From NCBI GenBank assembly GCA_028277985.1, contig JANQFG010000196.1, positions 1 through 34,173 on the forward strand: a stretch of DNA of 34,173 nucleotides. The letters are read 5' to 3'. This DNA comes from a bacterium. Lineage in GTDB: Bacteria; Desulfobacterota; DSWW01. The notes beneath the pieces are model-generated. The model saw only the letters and a list, made by a program, of their open reading frames with translations. It made no database searches and was not told where the DNA came from. The translations under genes were made by a program, and so were the position numbers. Below, in pieces: positions 14,276 through 22,762 of this stretch. Each line of letters starts with the position of its first letter. Within the stretch, counting starts at the first letter, position 1.

Positions 14276-16627
14276 ATGAACATGGTCGGATTGGTATCTC
14301 ATCTCATCGACATCGGGCGGATGATCTATTTGATCTTCCTTCGGACCGCCCCCTTCATCCTCCTCGGGCTCTTCCTGGCGGGGTGGCTCAAGGTTCTCAT
14401 CCGCGAAGAATACATCGGCCGTTTTTTCGGGCAAAGGAACCTCCGGAGCGCCCTCTACGCGGCGCTCTTCGGGCTTCCCCTGCCGATCTGCTCCTGCGGC
14501 ATCGTACCGCTGGTAATGGGATTGCGGGAAAAAGGGGCAAGCAGGGAGGCACGATTATCCCTGCTCATCAGCACCCCCGAAACAAGCGTGGATACGGTGA
14601 TTCTCACCTGGGGCCTGCTGGGGCCTGTTATGGCCATTGTACGGCCCTTGGCGGCCTTTTCTTCCGCCCTCTTTGCTGCGGTCCTCTCGATTGCGGAGCG
14701 GACGGACCGTAGCATTGAGGAGAATAGCGGACCTTGGAGAGAAACGAAAGACGCCCTCACTACGGAGACGGACACCGCTTGTGAAGGGTGCAGTCACCAC
14801 TCGGAGGACGGCTATCATGTGGTAGGACTCGCTGGCTTCTGGTCCTCTCTGAAAGCCTCCGTCCGGAGAATCTTGCCCGGAAGGCTTCGCAGCAAGGCCC
14901 CAGGAGCCGAAGAAACCGGTTCCCCCCACGAAATGGAACCCGCTCCTCCCATACCCTTACGGGTTCTGACACGGGACGCAACCCGATACGGCTTCGTGGA
15001 GATGCTGGACCACATCTCCTACTGGTTCGTTCTCGGCATTCTCCTTGCCGGCGTTCTTGCAGCACTCCTTCCTGACAACTGGGTGGATGTCATACCGGGT
15101 GGTGTAACAGGCAGCATGCTCTTCATGCTCCTCATCAGCGTCCCCCTGTACATCTGTGCGGCAAAGTCCACACCGATCGCCGCTACACTCATAGCAACCG
15201 GCCTCTCTCCCGGCGCGGCCCTTGTCTTCCTCCTTGCGGGCCCGGCCACGAACATGTCCTCCATTGTCATACTGAACCAGATCTTCGGTCGCCGCTTTCT
15301 CGGCCTCTACCTGTCTGCCATCGTTCTCGTTTCCCTGGCTTTCGGCTGGATACTCAATGCCTTTCTTCAAGGGACCGGGATTACGGTGAGCACAACCATC
15401 ACGCAACCGCTGGAATCGACCCTCTGGAATGCCGTGAGCATCGGATCCGCACTGCTCCTCCTCTGTCTCCTGGCCGCCAGCTTCCGACGGCTGGACTGGA
15501 ACGCCAAGAGGGAAAACATCCGGGGATTCGGCCAGAGGTTCTTGGATTTTCTCGGCCTCCTCAAACCTGTGAGCCCGGAATCCTCGGAGGTTTCTTCCCC
15601 CACGGCCTTCAACCGGGGAAAGGCCTTCTGTCTTCTGTTCTCCATCGCCCTGCTCCTCTATGGCCTCAGTGGTCTGTACCGGGTTCCGCCCGGGAGTGCC
15701 GGTTACAAGGTGCGTCTCGGCCGTCTCGTGGAAAAGGACATCCCGCCCGGCCTGCGCTACCACCTCCCACCTCCTTTTGAAAAAGCCCATGTATTTCCTG
15801 TCCGCCAGGGCCAAAAGACCGACCTGGGATTTCGAACGGATATGAGGTTGTTGATAGCACTCAGGAAGAGGTTTGAAATTACCACCACCCTGACCGGAGG
15901 GTGGCACAACCTGTTCACGGGCATGAACATGAAACCGGATGAGTCTTTCTTCCTTATGGGCGATGAGAACCAGCTCGAAGCCAAATTCGCCTTTCACTAC
16001 AGAATCCGAGACCCGGAAAAATACTATTTCAACTATGCAAAGAACAGGGACCTGGTCCTGCTGGCGGCTGAAAGCGTGTCCTGTGAATACCTGGCCAAGG
16101 AGCAGATCGATCACGTCCTGTCCTACCACAGGGAACAGATCGATGAGAGGGTGAGGGAGGGAACCCAGTCGTTGCTGGACCGCTATGACATCGGCGTGGA
16201 ACTGATCGGGGTCTATCTCGTTGACCTGCACCCTCCTGTCAGGGCTGTAGGAGCCTTCCGGGATGTGGCAAGTGCCATGGAAGAGCTCCAGACGCGCATA
16301 CACGAAGCTTATGGGAAACAAGCGGGAGCCCTGCCGGTTGCGCGAGGGGAGGCGGAGAAGATCATCGCCGGTGCCGAGGCCGAGGCCTTTGAAATTGTGG
16401 CGCAAAGCAAGGGCCGTTCAGAGAGCTTCTCCATCCGCTCCAAGGCCTTCAAAAGCTGTCCCGATGCAACTCACTTCCGCATGTACGTTGAAACCATGGA
16501 ACGATCCCTTCCGGGAACGGAAAAGATCATCCTTCCCCCTGAAATGGCCGACAGGAGGCAGTTACGTCTCTGGTCGGGGAATCCGGGAGAAATTCCCGGT
16601 ATGGATCAGACAGGAAAAGGACCATGA
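14276..16627 (+). CDS. SO_0444-type metal permease fused to an HflK-like SPFH domain
   Basis: Fusion protein of 783 residues. Residues 1-400 form a DUF318-type permease like the SO_0444 Cu/Zn efflux family: LPICSCGIVPLVMGLREKG near residue 70, STPETSVD near 100, a cytoplasmic-type loop with CEGCSHH near 168, and a second half with YICAAKSTPIAATLIATGL and LLAGPATN near 290-325. A further membrane helix (about 450-467) then leads into an SPFH domain: VPPGSAGYKVRLGRLVEKDIPPGLR, a Band-7 core to about 640, and an Ala/Glu-rich helical tail (VARGEAEKIIAGAEAEAFEI). SO_0444 proteins normally end near residue 400, and HflK proteins have only one membrane helix. The fusion implies that the permease is built into an SPFH oligomer. 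Its stop overlaps the start of the next gene. Confidence 0.9.
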   Translation: MNMVGLVSHLIDIGRMIYLIFLRTAPFILLGLFLAGWLKVLIREEYIGRFFGQRNLRSALYAALFGLPLPICSCGIVPLVMGLREKGASREARLSLLISTPETSVDTVILTWGLLGPVMAIVRPLAAFSSALFAAVLSIAERTDRSIEENSGPWRETKDALTTETDTACEGCSHHSEDGYHVVGLAGFWSSLKASVRRILPGRLRSKAPGAEETGSPHEMEPAPPIPLRVLTRDATRYGFVEMLDHISYWFVLGILLAGVLAALLPDNWVDVIPGGVTGSMLFMLLISVPLYICAAKSTPIAATLIATGLSPGAALVFLLAGPATNMSSIVILNQIFGRRFLGLYLSAIVLVSLAFGWILNAFLQGTGITVSTTITQPLESTLWNAVSIGSALLLLCLLAASFRRLDWNAKRENIRGFGQRFLDFLGLLKPVSPESSEVSSPTAFNRGKAFCLLFSIALLLYGLSGLYRVPPGSAGYKVRLGRLVEKDIPPGLRYHLPPPFEKAHVFPVRQGQKTDLGFRTDMRLLIALRKRFEITTTLTGGWHNLFTGMNMKPDESFFLMGDENQLEAKFAFHYRIRDPEKYYFNYAKNRDLVLLAAESVSCEYLAKEQIDHVLSYHREQIDERVREGTQSLLDRYDIGVELIGVYLVDLHPPVRAVGAFRDVASAMEELQTRIHEAYGKQAGALPVARGEAEKIIAGAEAEAFEIVAQSKGRSESFSIRSKAFKSCPDATHFRMYVETMERSLPGTEKIILPPEMADRRQLRLWSGNPGEIPGMDQTGKGP

Positions 16628-17508
16628 GAAGGAGAACCAAAGTTCTGTTACTCCTCCTGACGGCGACCCTGTTGATCTGGGCCTCCACGGCGGTTTTCAT
16701 TGTGGGACCCACTGAAACCGGTATCATCACCCGCTTCTCCCGTCCCCTGCCGGCCGTGTGTGAGCCAGGCCCTCATCTGAAGTTTCCGTGGCCCGTCGAC
16801 GAGGTGCTTCGTTTCGATCAGAAGCTTCTGGTGTTCGATCATGCACCGACCGAATTCCTGACCCAGGACAAGAAGAACGTGCTGGTAGACAGTTATGCCG
16901 TCTGGAAGATCGGGGACGAACACACCTTTCTAGCCACGGTCCGGAATCGTGAAGCAGCGGAGGCCCGTCTGCTGGACATGATGACCGCCGCCCTTGGGGA
17001 AGTGGTGGGGAGTTACCCCTTGGCAAGCTTTATCAACACCGAGCCCGGAAAGGTCCGCCTCCGCGAAATCAATGAAAAGCTGCTCCATGCCTGCGCCGGC
17101 GCCGCGAAAGACAACTACGGTATCGAGATCAAGGATGTGCGGATCAACGCTTTCAACTTTCCCCCCCAGAACCTCGCTAGCGTAATCAAGAGGATGCAGG
17201 CCGAACGGGACCGAATCGCTACCCGGTACCGGGCTCAGGGTGACGAGGAAGCCCTCAAGATCGAGGCCCAGACCGAAAAGGAGAGGCGAAAGATCCTCGC
17301 AGAAGCACAGAGGAGAGCCAAAGAGATCAAGGGGGATGCCGAAGCCGAGGCCATCCGGATCTACGGCTCCGCCTATGACCGGGATCCGGAGTTCTACCGA
17401 TTTCTCCGGACCCTGGAAGCTTATGACAAGATCATCGACCCCGGTACAACGATCATCCTGCGATCGGATTCTGAACTCTGGAGGATGCTGGAAAAGGGAG
17501 CACCATGA
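16624..17508 (+). CDS. HflC-like SPFH protein
   Basis: SPFH/Band-7 protein of 294 residues, HflC-like in length and order. One N-terminal membrane helix (residues 5-26) is followed by VGPTETGIITRFSRP, GPHLKFPWPVDEVLRFD, the HflC-type TQDKKNVLVDSYAVWKI, a coiled-coil arm (MQAERDRIATRYRAQGDEEALKIEAQ, AEAQRRAKEIKGDAEAEAIRIY) and the terminal cap region DPEFYRFLRTLEAYDKI. HflC normally pairs with HflK in a membrane-anchored cage that surrounds FtsH protease; no ftsH is present here. It starts within the last codon of the permease-SPFH fusion (ATGA overlap) and overlaps the next gene in the same way, so the three are probably made together. Confidence 0.9.
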   Translation: MRRRTKVLLLLLTATLLIWASTAVFIVGPTETGIITRFSRPLPAVCEPGPHLKFPWPVDEVLRFDQKLLVFDHAPTEFLTQDKKNVLVDSYAVWKIGDEHTFLATVRNREAAEARLLDMMTAALGEVVGSYPLASFINTEPGKVRLREINEKLLHACAGAAKDNYGIEIKDVRINAFNFPPQNLASVIKRMQAERDRIATRYRAQGDEEALKIEAQTEKERRKILAEAQRRAKEIKGDAEAEAIRIYGSAYDRDPEFYRFLRTLEAYDKIIDPGTTIILRSDSELWRMLEKGAP

Positions 17509-18464
17509 CGCAGCCCTCTCCCACGCTGGACATCCGTCTCATTCAGGGAACGGTCCGCTTCTTCCGAAAGCGATGGAAGATCCTGCTCCTGCTTCTCATC
17601 GTGCTTTCTGCAATCCTTGTCCTTCTTCGGGGGTTCTACACCGTACCGACCAATCAGACCGGAGCACTCTTCTTCATGGGAAGGCTCGTGCGGGATGACG
17701 TGGGTTCGGGTATACACTTCAAGCTTCCCCGCCCCATCCAGAACATCGAGCTAACGAATACCTCCGAGGTGCGAAGGATGACCCTTTCCGGCCAGGAAGG
17801 GCGCCTTGTCCCCAAGGTGACAGGAGACGAGAACATCATCGATGTGGAGATTGCATTGCAGTATCGAATCACGGATTATGCCCGCTTTCTCATCGGTGCA
17901 GAGGACTGGACGCTCCTCATGAGGCTGACGGTGGATGCCGCCATGAGCGAACTTCTCGCCGGCATGACCGTAGACGAAGTTCTGACCACAGGAAAGAGTC
18001 AGATCCAGAACGACCTTCGAACTCTGTGCCAGAAACATCTCGATCTTTACGGATCCGGGCTGACCGTCCTCGCGGCCACCCTCGTGGCCGTTCAGCCCCC
18101 GTCGGCAGCGGCTCGGAGCTTTCGAGCCGTGGCGGACGGCCGATCCGAGAAGGCCAAGAAGGTGAACCTCGCGAAGGCCGCGAAAAGCCGCGCTCTCTCC
18201 CAGGCCAGAGGAACCGCAGAGCGTATCCTTGGGGAGGCCGAGTCCGAAGCCGAGGAACGGATCAAATCCGCAGAGGGGGATGCGGCCCGCTACCTTTCGA
18301 TCCTGGAAGAATACAACCAGGCCAAGAAGATCACGAAGACGAACCTCTTCATGGACCGGATGGAAGAGGTCCTGAACCGTGCACAGGTCATCCTTCTCGA
18401 TCCCCGGGACGGTGTGGACCTCAATCTGTTTACACCCCGGCAGAGCAAAATCACGACACCCTGA
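17505..18464 (+). CDS. HflK-like SPFH protein (third member of triad 1)
   Basis: SPFH protein of 319 residues. A membrane helix lies at about 25-46, followed by YTVPTNQTGALFFMGRLV, GIHFKLPRPIQNIELT, the HflK-type DENIIDVEIALQYRITD, LLMRLTVDAAMSELLAG and a coiled-coil with Ala/Glu repeats (KAAKSRALSQARGTAERILGEAESEAEERI). Its TGDENI and LTVDAAMSEL segments resemble HflK more than HflC. With the fusion protein it makes two HflK-like members and one HflC-like member in this operon, unlike the usual one-to-one HflK/HflC pair. It overlaps the preceding gene by ATGA. A new promoter lies shortly downstream, so the SPFH triad may form its own transcription unit. Confidence 0.88.
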   Translation: MTQPSPTLDIRLIQGTVRFFRKRWKILLLLLIVLSAILVLLRGFYTVPTNQTGALFFMGRLVRDDVGSGIHFKLPRPIQNIELTNTSEVRRMTLSGQEGRLVPKVTGDENIIDVEIALQYRITDYARFLIGAEDWTLLMRLTVDAAMSELLAGMTVDEVLTTGKSQIQNDLRTLCQKHLDLYGSGLTVLAATLVAVQPPSAAARSFRAVADGRSEKAKKVNLAKAAKSRALSQARGTAERILGEAESEAEERIKSAEGDAARYLSILEEYNQAKKITKTNLFMDRMEEVLNRAQVILLDPRDGVDLNLFTPRQSKITTP

Positions 18465-18477
18465 CCCCCTATCGCGA

Positions 18478-18491
18478 ACATCGCACGATGT
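18478..18491. promoter_or_regulatory. Inverted repeat upstream of the ABC-transporter operon
   Basis: ACATCG (18478-18483) and CGATGT (18486-18491) form an inverted repeat centred 40-50 bases before the promoter at 18531. It has no T-run, so it is a candidate operator rather than a terminator. Confidence 0.4.
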
Positions 18492-18530
18492 AGTTTGGCG
18501 TTCTTGGCGATCCCCCTTATCGAGTGGAGA

Positions 18531-18558
18531 TTGACATCCTCGGTCTGTATCGTACTAT
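18531..18558 (+). promoter_or_regulatory. Promoter of the ABC-transporter operon
   Basis: -35 TTGACA (18531-18536), 16-base spacer, -10 TACTAT (18553-18558). The start at 18576 would leave a very short leader of about 11 bases. Confidence 0.6.
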
Positions 18559-18575
18559 GGAAGGTCGAGGGTGAG

Positions 18576-18974
18576 ATGAGCGGCATGCCGAAAAGAATAC
18601 TCGTTGTTGGCTACTTGGTCTGGTTCGTCTGGCTGAGCGCCGGCGTCCATCAAATGCACACCTGCAACCACCGGCATGACCATGGGCCGACTCTCGCCCA
18701 CGAAATACCTCCAAGCCACCGGCCGTCCCCAGGGCCCTCATTGGCGGCCTTTGCCTCGGATCGATTCCATGAGGAGTGCCCGACCTGCCATTATCTTGCC
18801 ACGGGCAAGACCCGTATCCTTTTCCTCGTTGACGCATCCCCGTGCATCGTTCTTCCGGGCCTCGCCTCCCCGAATGCGCCGGAATCCTATTGCCCTCCCC
18901 TCTGGTTGGCTCCAGGCAACCCCCGCGGCCCCCCCGCCGGGTGCCGTTACCCGTTGCCCCACGTAAAGATTTAG
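18576..18974 (+). CDS. Small His/Cys-containing exported or membrane-anchored protein (DUF2946-like)
   Basis: Protein of 132 residues. A hydrophobic N-terminal segment (RILVVGYLVWFVWLSAGV) is followed by HQMHTCNHRHDHG, rich in histidine, then ECPTCHYLATGK and a proline-rich tail with a second hydrophobic patch (RILFLVDASPCIVLPGLA). The His cluster plus CPTC resembles DUF2946-type proteins, which often accompany copper or other metal uptake genes; the match is by pattern only. The ATG at 18576 follows GAGGGTGAG and gives a proper signal-like start. It is the first gene after the promoter at 18531 and is followed by the ABC transporter, so it may be an accessory metal-binding protein. Confidence 0.65.
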   Translation: MSGMPKRILVVGYLVWFVWLSAGVHQMHTCNHRHDHGPTLAHEIPPSHRPSPGPSLAAFASDRFHEECPTCHYLATGKTRILFLVDASPCIVLPGLASPNAPESYCPPLWLAPGNPRGPPAGCRYPLPHVKI

Positions 18975-19084
18975 GGCCCGTAAGCCTTTCATAGGGGCGG
19001 CACACCTCCCTTGTTCCCGTGTTCCTGAAAGGGGCCACCGCTTCGGGTGCCCACAGTCTTCCAAAGCCGGCCGGGCTGAACGCC

Positions 19085-19768
19085 ATGCTGATTTCCGTTC
19101 ATGATCTTCGAGTGACTTACAGAACCGGGGCCGGTTTGCTGACCGTCCTCGACATCCCCTTCTGGGAGGTAGGGGAGAGAGAGCAGGTTGCGATTTCAGG
19201 TCCCTCGGGCTCGGGGAAGTCTACGCTGCTGCACGCTCTTGCCGGACTTCTTCGGCCGACCCATGGATCCGTCAACGTGTGCGGTAGCGAGTTGACAAGG
19301 CTTACGGAGGTTGAGAGAGATCGGTTCCGGGCGAACCACATCGGGTACGTATATCAGAACTTCAACCTGTTGCAGGGGTATACAGCTACGGAAAATGTCA
19401 TGATGGGGATGACCTTCTCCCGGCGCAAGCCGGACCGCAGGCGGGCCGTCTCGCTTCTTGAAGAAATGGGGCTCTTCCACCGGAAGGATCATTATCCCGC
19501 GCAGCTGTCGATCGGAGAGCAGCAGCGGGTGGCGATTGCAAGGGCTCTTGTCAAGGCGCCCGATCTGATCCTTGCCGATGAGCCCACAGGATCCCTGGAT
19601 CCCTCACACACGGCAGAGGTTCTCTCTGTTCTCCACGGCGCCTGTGAGGAGCGCGGTTGTTCCCTGGTCCTGGTGAGCCATGACAGGGAGGTGGTCTCCT
19701 TCTTCAAGAGCCAGACGGATTCTACCCGTCTGAACCGAGCCTTTGTGACGAAGGCAGGGGAGGCGTGA
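19085..19768 (+). CDS. ABC transporter ATP-binding protein (LolD/MacB type)
   Basis: ATPase of about 227 residues. Walker A is GPSGSGKST near residue 40, the Q-loop region YVYQNFNLLQGYTATENV follows, the signature is LSIGEQQRVAIARAL, Walker B is LILADEPTGSLD and the switch histidine is in LVLVSHDREV. The IGYVYQNFNLL segment is characteristic of the LolD/MacB/FtsE branch, whose ATPases pair with FtsX-fold permeases, as here. The ATG at 19085 is chosen because homology begins immediately after it (LISVHDLRVTYR); there is no strong ribosome site, and a GTG at 19019 is an alternative. The stop overlaps the permease start (TGATG). Confidence 0.9.
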   Translation: MLISVHDLRVTYRTGAGLLTVLDIPFWEVGEREQVAISGPSGSGKSTLLHALAGLLRPTHGSVNVCGSELTRLTEVERDRFRANHIGYVYQNFNLLQGYTATENVMMGMTFSRRKPDRRRAVSLLEEMGLFHRKDHYPAQLSIGEQQRVAIARALVKAPDLILADEPTGSLDPSHTAEVLSVLHGACEERGCSLVLVSHDREVVSFFKSQTDSTRLNRAFVTKAGEA

Positions 19769-21018
19769 TGAAGCCCTGGCAGATCGTCTGGAAAAGCTTG
19801 CGCCAACATTGGCTGTCTACCTCCTTGGCCGTGCTGAGCATTGCCCTCGGAACCTCTCTGTTGATTTCCGTGGTTTCGCTTCGGGAGCAGGCACATCGCT
19901 ACTTCACCCGCGTTGGGCTGGGCGTCGATGCGGTCCTTGGGCCCAAAGGCTCCCCCCTTCAGGTCGTCCTGAACGCCGTCTACCATCTCGAGGAAATGCC
20001 GGGAACGATCCCATGGATATACTTCAAGCAGGTTCTGGAAGACCCGATCGTCGCTGAAGGCATTCCCTTCTGCACGGGCCACTCCTTTGCCGGTTTCCGA
20101 GTGAACGCAATCGATCGATCGTTCCTGACCGACTTCGAGTACCTTCCGGGGAAGCGACTCTCCTTTGAGGAAGAGCAGGGAGGTCGTGGAAGGCCCTTTT
20201 CAAGCCCGGACGAGGCCGTGGCAGGCTGGATCGTTGCCAAGGAACTGGGGATCGAACTCGGCAGTACCTTCAATCCCGTATGCGGGGTCCGTGCGGGCGA
20301 CCCCGTGCACATGAATGACTCTAAGCGCTTCGTGGGAATCCTTGCGCCTACCGGGACCCCTCACGACAGGGCCATCTACATTCCGCTCAATGCATTTTAC
20401 ACGCTGGAGGGACACGGTTCCGACGTGGCCGCCATGGCCGTGGACGAGGAATATCGTGAGATCAGCGGGGCCTATCTGAAGATCAAGCGCGTACGCGGCG
20501 GCGCGGTTCACCCAGGGATTCAGAATCTCTCATACGCTGTCAAACAGTCCAGGGAGGCGCAACTCGTCGTTCCGAACGAAGTGCTTCCACGACTGTTTGC
20601 CATCACAGGCTGGGCGGACAGGGTGCTTTTGGCAATCGCATCCATGGTAACGCTGTTGGCAGGGGCGTTCGTATTCGTCGCGCTCTTTTCGGCCTTGCGG
20701 GAGAGGATGCGCGACATCGCCTTGATGCGCTCCTTGGGCGCAACGCGGAGGCTCGTCTTCGGGTTGACGCTGACCGAGTCGGTCCTGATTACCCTGAGCG
20801 GAGGCGTAGTCGGCTGGCTGCTCGGGCACGGTTTCGTAGGAATCGGTAGCCATTTCATCCAAGTGGAGACAGGTCTCAGGTTTTCCGCAGGGTACCTCTC
20901 ACAGGCGGATCTTCTGCTCTTGCCGGCAATGGTAGCCGTCGGCCTTCTCACCGGTATTCTGCCCGCGGTGCAGGCCTACCGCCTCAGCGTAATCAAGATC
21001 CTGGTTCCGATCTCATAG
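19768..21018 (+). CDS. ABC transporter permease, FtsX/MacB-like
   Basis: Membrane permease of 416 residues with type VII (MacB/LolCE) architecture: one N-terminal membrane helix (about 16-40), a large periplasmic domain to about residue 270, then three helices near 282-305, 330-355 and 380-405. The FtsX core motif ERMRDIALMRSLGATRRLVFGLTLTESVLITLSGGVVGWLLG is clear. Such transporters drive efflux or mechanotransmission in the periplasm rather than import through the membrane. GGGGAGG lies just before the ATG. The last 33 bases of the gene are part of a 54-bp tandem duplication that also copies the next gene's start. With the His-rich protein downstream it probably serves metal handling. Confidence 0.9.
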   Translation: MKPWQIVWKSLRQHWLSTSLAVLSIALGTSLLISVVSLREQAHRYFTRVGLGVDAVLGPKGSPLQVVLNAVYHLEEMPGTIPWIYFKQVLEDPIVAEGIPFCTGHSFAGFRVNAIDRSFLTDFEYLPGKRLSFEEEQGGRGRPFSSPDEAVAGWIVAKELGIELGSTFNPVCGVRAGDPVHMNDSKRFVGILAPTGTPHDRAIYIPLNAFYTLEGHGSDVAAMAVDEEYREISGAYLKIKRVRGGAVHPGIQNLSYAVKQSREAQLVVPNEVLPRLFAITGWADRVLLAIASMVTLLAGAFVFVALFSALRERMRDIALMRSLGATRRLVFGLTLTESVLITLSGGVVGWLLGHGFVGIGSHFIQVETGLRFSAGYLSQADLLLLPAMVAVGLLTGILPAVQAYRLSVIKILVPIS

Positions 21019-21093
21019 GGAGGAGAAAAATGATACGGAAGCGTAATCAAGATCCTGGTTCCGATCTCATAGGGAGGAGAAAAATGATACGGA
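20986..21093 (+). repeat. 54-bp perfect tandem duplication at a gene junction
   Basis: Bases 20986-21039 and 21040-21093 are identical. The unit contains the last codons and stop of the permease, the ribosome site AGGGAGGAG and the start ATG of the next gene. Since 54 is divisible by three, both starts (21030 and 21084) are in the same frame, so the His-rich protein has two identical start sites. Confidence 0.95.
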
Positions 21094-21668
21094 TTGGTTC
21101 GCTTTCCCTTGTCATGCCGCTCTTCTTCAACTTGTCTGTCGGGATGTCCCCGGCAGGGGCGGACGAACACAAACATTGTGAGCATCACCGGCACAAGCCG
21201 GGTGAGCATCACCGGGGACACGAGGCTGCTCACGGCGGGTGCCTGATCGTGATGGACGCGTGCGAGGTGGGACACGCGGAAATCAAACTCGAAAAGGACG
21301 TGCTCCAATGCTGGTTTGTCGGGGGAGAGAAGCACACGGACCGAGCGGTGCGTGTCCCGGACGAAGAAATCGTCCTCGCCGTTACACCGGACAAGGGGCC
21401 GCCAAGGAGGCTTGTCCTCGAACCAAAGCCGATACGCTTGGCAGGGGAGCAAGTGGGCGACTGCTCGTACTTCGAGGGTAGAGCGAAGTGGCTTGCGGGA
21501 ATGACGGAGTTCCGGGCATCCGGTAAGGTGCATTTCAAAGGCAGACAGAGGGAACTCAAGATCGACTTTCCGAAGGGGTGCGGTGCCGCCCATGGACATC
21601 ATCACCACGGGGAGGCCACGGCAGAAAGAGAAGCTCATCATGAGCACGATCACAAGGAAAAGGAATAG
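21084..21668 (+). CDS. His-rich exported metal-binding protein
   Basis: Exported protein of 194 residues. A signal peptide (MIRIGSLSLVMPLFFNLSV, cleavage near SPAGA) precedes a His-rich stretch with several HH pairs (HKHCEHHRHKPGEHHRGHE), then a folded part beginning HGGCLIVMDACEVGHAEIKLE, and a His-rich tail (HGHHHHGE, HHEHDH). The HGG..H.E segment resembles small metal-binding domains seen near metal-efflux components; the exact family is uncertain. It is reminiscent in role of ZrgA-type His-rich zinc proteins that work with an ABC transporter, but I do not see DUF2796 clearly. A duplicated start at 21030 would add 18 residues before the signal peptide. The start of the next gene overlaps its end. 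Confidence 0.78.
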   Translation: MIRIGSLSLVMPLFFNLSVGMSPAGADEHKHCEHHRHKPGEHHRGHEAAHGGCLIVMDACEVGHAEIKLEKDVLQCWFVGGEKHTDRAVRVPDEEIVLAVTPDKGPPRRLVLEPKPIRLAGEQVGDCSYFEGRAKWLAGMTEFRASGKVHFKGRQRELKIDFPKGCGAAHGHHHHGEATAEREAHHEHDHKEKE

Positions 21669-22758
21669 ACTCCTGAAATTCGGCCTGCCGGCACTGCTTC
21701 TTGTGTTCGCTGCGAATCACGTCGAATACCACTTCCGGAGTCGATCCCTTGCCGATAAGCAGCGGGAATCAAGTACGCTGGTGGTACGGACGGAAGGCGG
21801 AGGCTTCGGGCACAAGACCATCGGGGTCGACGAGGACTCACTTCCCGGGGTTGATGGGGCACTCCTGCTTCGCTTCTCTACGCTCGCGGACTGGCGGTTT
21901 GATCCGGAAAACCCCACGGCCTGTCCCCCTCACATAAGCGCCCTCAGCGGAGAAGAGGTGCGCATCATCGGGTTCATGTATCCCCTGGAGGCGGGACCCC
22001 GTCTGAGACTCTTCTGTCTGCTTCGCACGACCCAGACCTGCTGTTATGGCCCCCGGCCGCAGTTCAATCAGTACCTGTTCGTGGAGTTGCAGGAGGCGGT
22101 TGCCTTCGAACGGATGGCTCCGGTTGTGGTGGAGGGAACGTTCTACGTGGATCCCAAGCCTGAGGAGGGTTACATCTATAGGCTCGAGGGACGCTCCGTG
22201 CAATCCCTTGCCGGGGAGGAGCCGGAACTCGACGGGGCCGCTGTGGCCAGGCGGGAAGGTCTGCCCCTGCTCGATATCGGGGAGATCGAAAAACTGCGAG
22301 AGGAGAACCGGCAGGAGGAGCCCCTTGAGATAGCCGCCACCCTGGCCGGGTTCGACGGCATGGACGCTGTGGTGGAGGGCTACCTCGTGGGCCGATCCGA
22401 TCGGGCGACCGAGGGGCTGATTCTGGGAAGATACGCGTGGGACGGCGTCGCGCGGGGGAGGCCCCCGGACATCTTCAATGCGATCATGGTCTTTCCCAGG
22501 GATGAGAACGAAGTGCCGCCTCTCTGGAAGGAGAAAGAGGTCTTTGTCGGCACCGTGCGCATCACTCGGAATCCGAAGCTCTACGAGGATCTCGGGATCG
22601 TGAGCCTGGCCAACGCGGTGAGGGGCATTCGACACGGACGGGAGATCCGTACGGTGGTGGATGCAGGGCTGATGGTGCCTGTGTGGTATGAGCTTCTGTT
22701 GCTGGTGATTTTCCTGGTCCTGGTCTTCCATGGGCAGAGGCTGCCTAGGGAGGGTTGA
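21640..22758 (+). CDS. DUF3299-like membrane-anchored periplasmic protein
   Basis: Protein of 372 residues with a membrane helix near residues 10-24 and another near the C terminus (VPVWYELLLLVIFLVLVF). The middle region VRIIGFMYPLEAGPRLRLFCLLRTTQTCCYGPRPQFNQYLFVEL resembles DUF3299 (a GFMxPLE start and a late cysteine/proline segment), a family often found beside MacB-like ABC transporters. A second, similar-looking half (GMDAVVEGYLVGRSD, then FNAIMVFP) may be a repeat of the fold. It begins inside the preceding His-rich gene (29-base overlap). It probably works in the periplasm with the ABC transporter; its substrate is unknown. Confidence 0.68.
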   Translation: MSTITRKRNRLLKFGLPALLLVFAANHVEYHFRSRSLADKQRESSTLVVRTEGGGFGHKTIGVDEDSLPGVDGALLLRFSTLADWRFDPENPTACPPHISALSGEEVRIIGFMYPLEAGPRLRLFCLLRTTQTCCYGPRPQFNQYLFVELQEAVAFERMAPVVVEGTFYVDPKPEEGYIYRLEGRSVQSLAGEEPELDGAAVARREGLPLLDIGEIEKLREENRQEEPLEIAATLAGFDGMDAVVEGYLVGRSDRATEGLILGRYAWDGVARGRPPDIFNAIMVFPRDENEVPPLWKEKEVFVGTVRITRNPKLYEDLGIVSLANAVRGIRHGREIRTVVDAGLMVPVWYELLLLVIFLVLVFHGQRLPREG

Positions 22759-22762
22759 ACAC

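Noticed and set aside
14957..16405. Long minus-strand open frame of 482 codons
   Set aside because: It is antisense to the permease-SPFH fusion, whose plus-strand product has clear family motifs; the minus product is low-complexity and matches nothing.
16624..18464. Calling these genes hflC and hflK outright
   Set aside because: They resemble HflC and HflK, but the triad, missing ftsH and permease fusion argue against simple orthology, so no gene symbols were given.
21084..21668. Naming the His-rich protein ZrgA
   Set aside because: It shares the His-rich, ABC-linked setting, but I could not see the DUF2796 sequence pattern, so only the analogy is mentioned.
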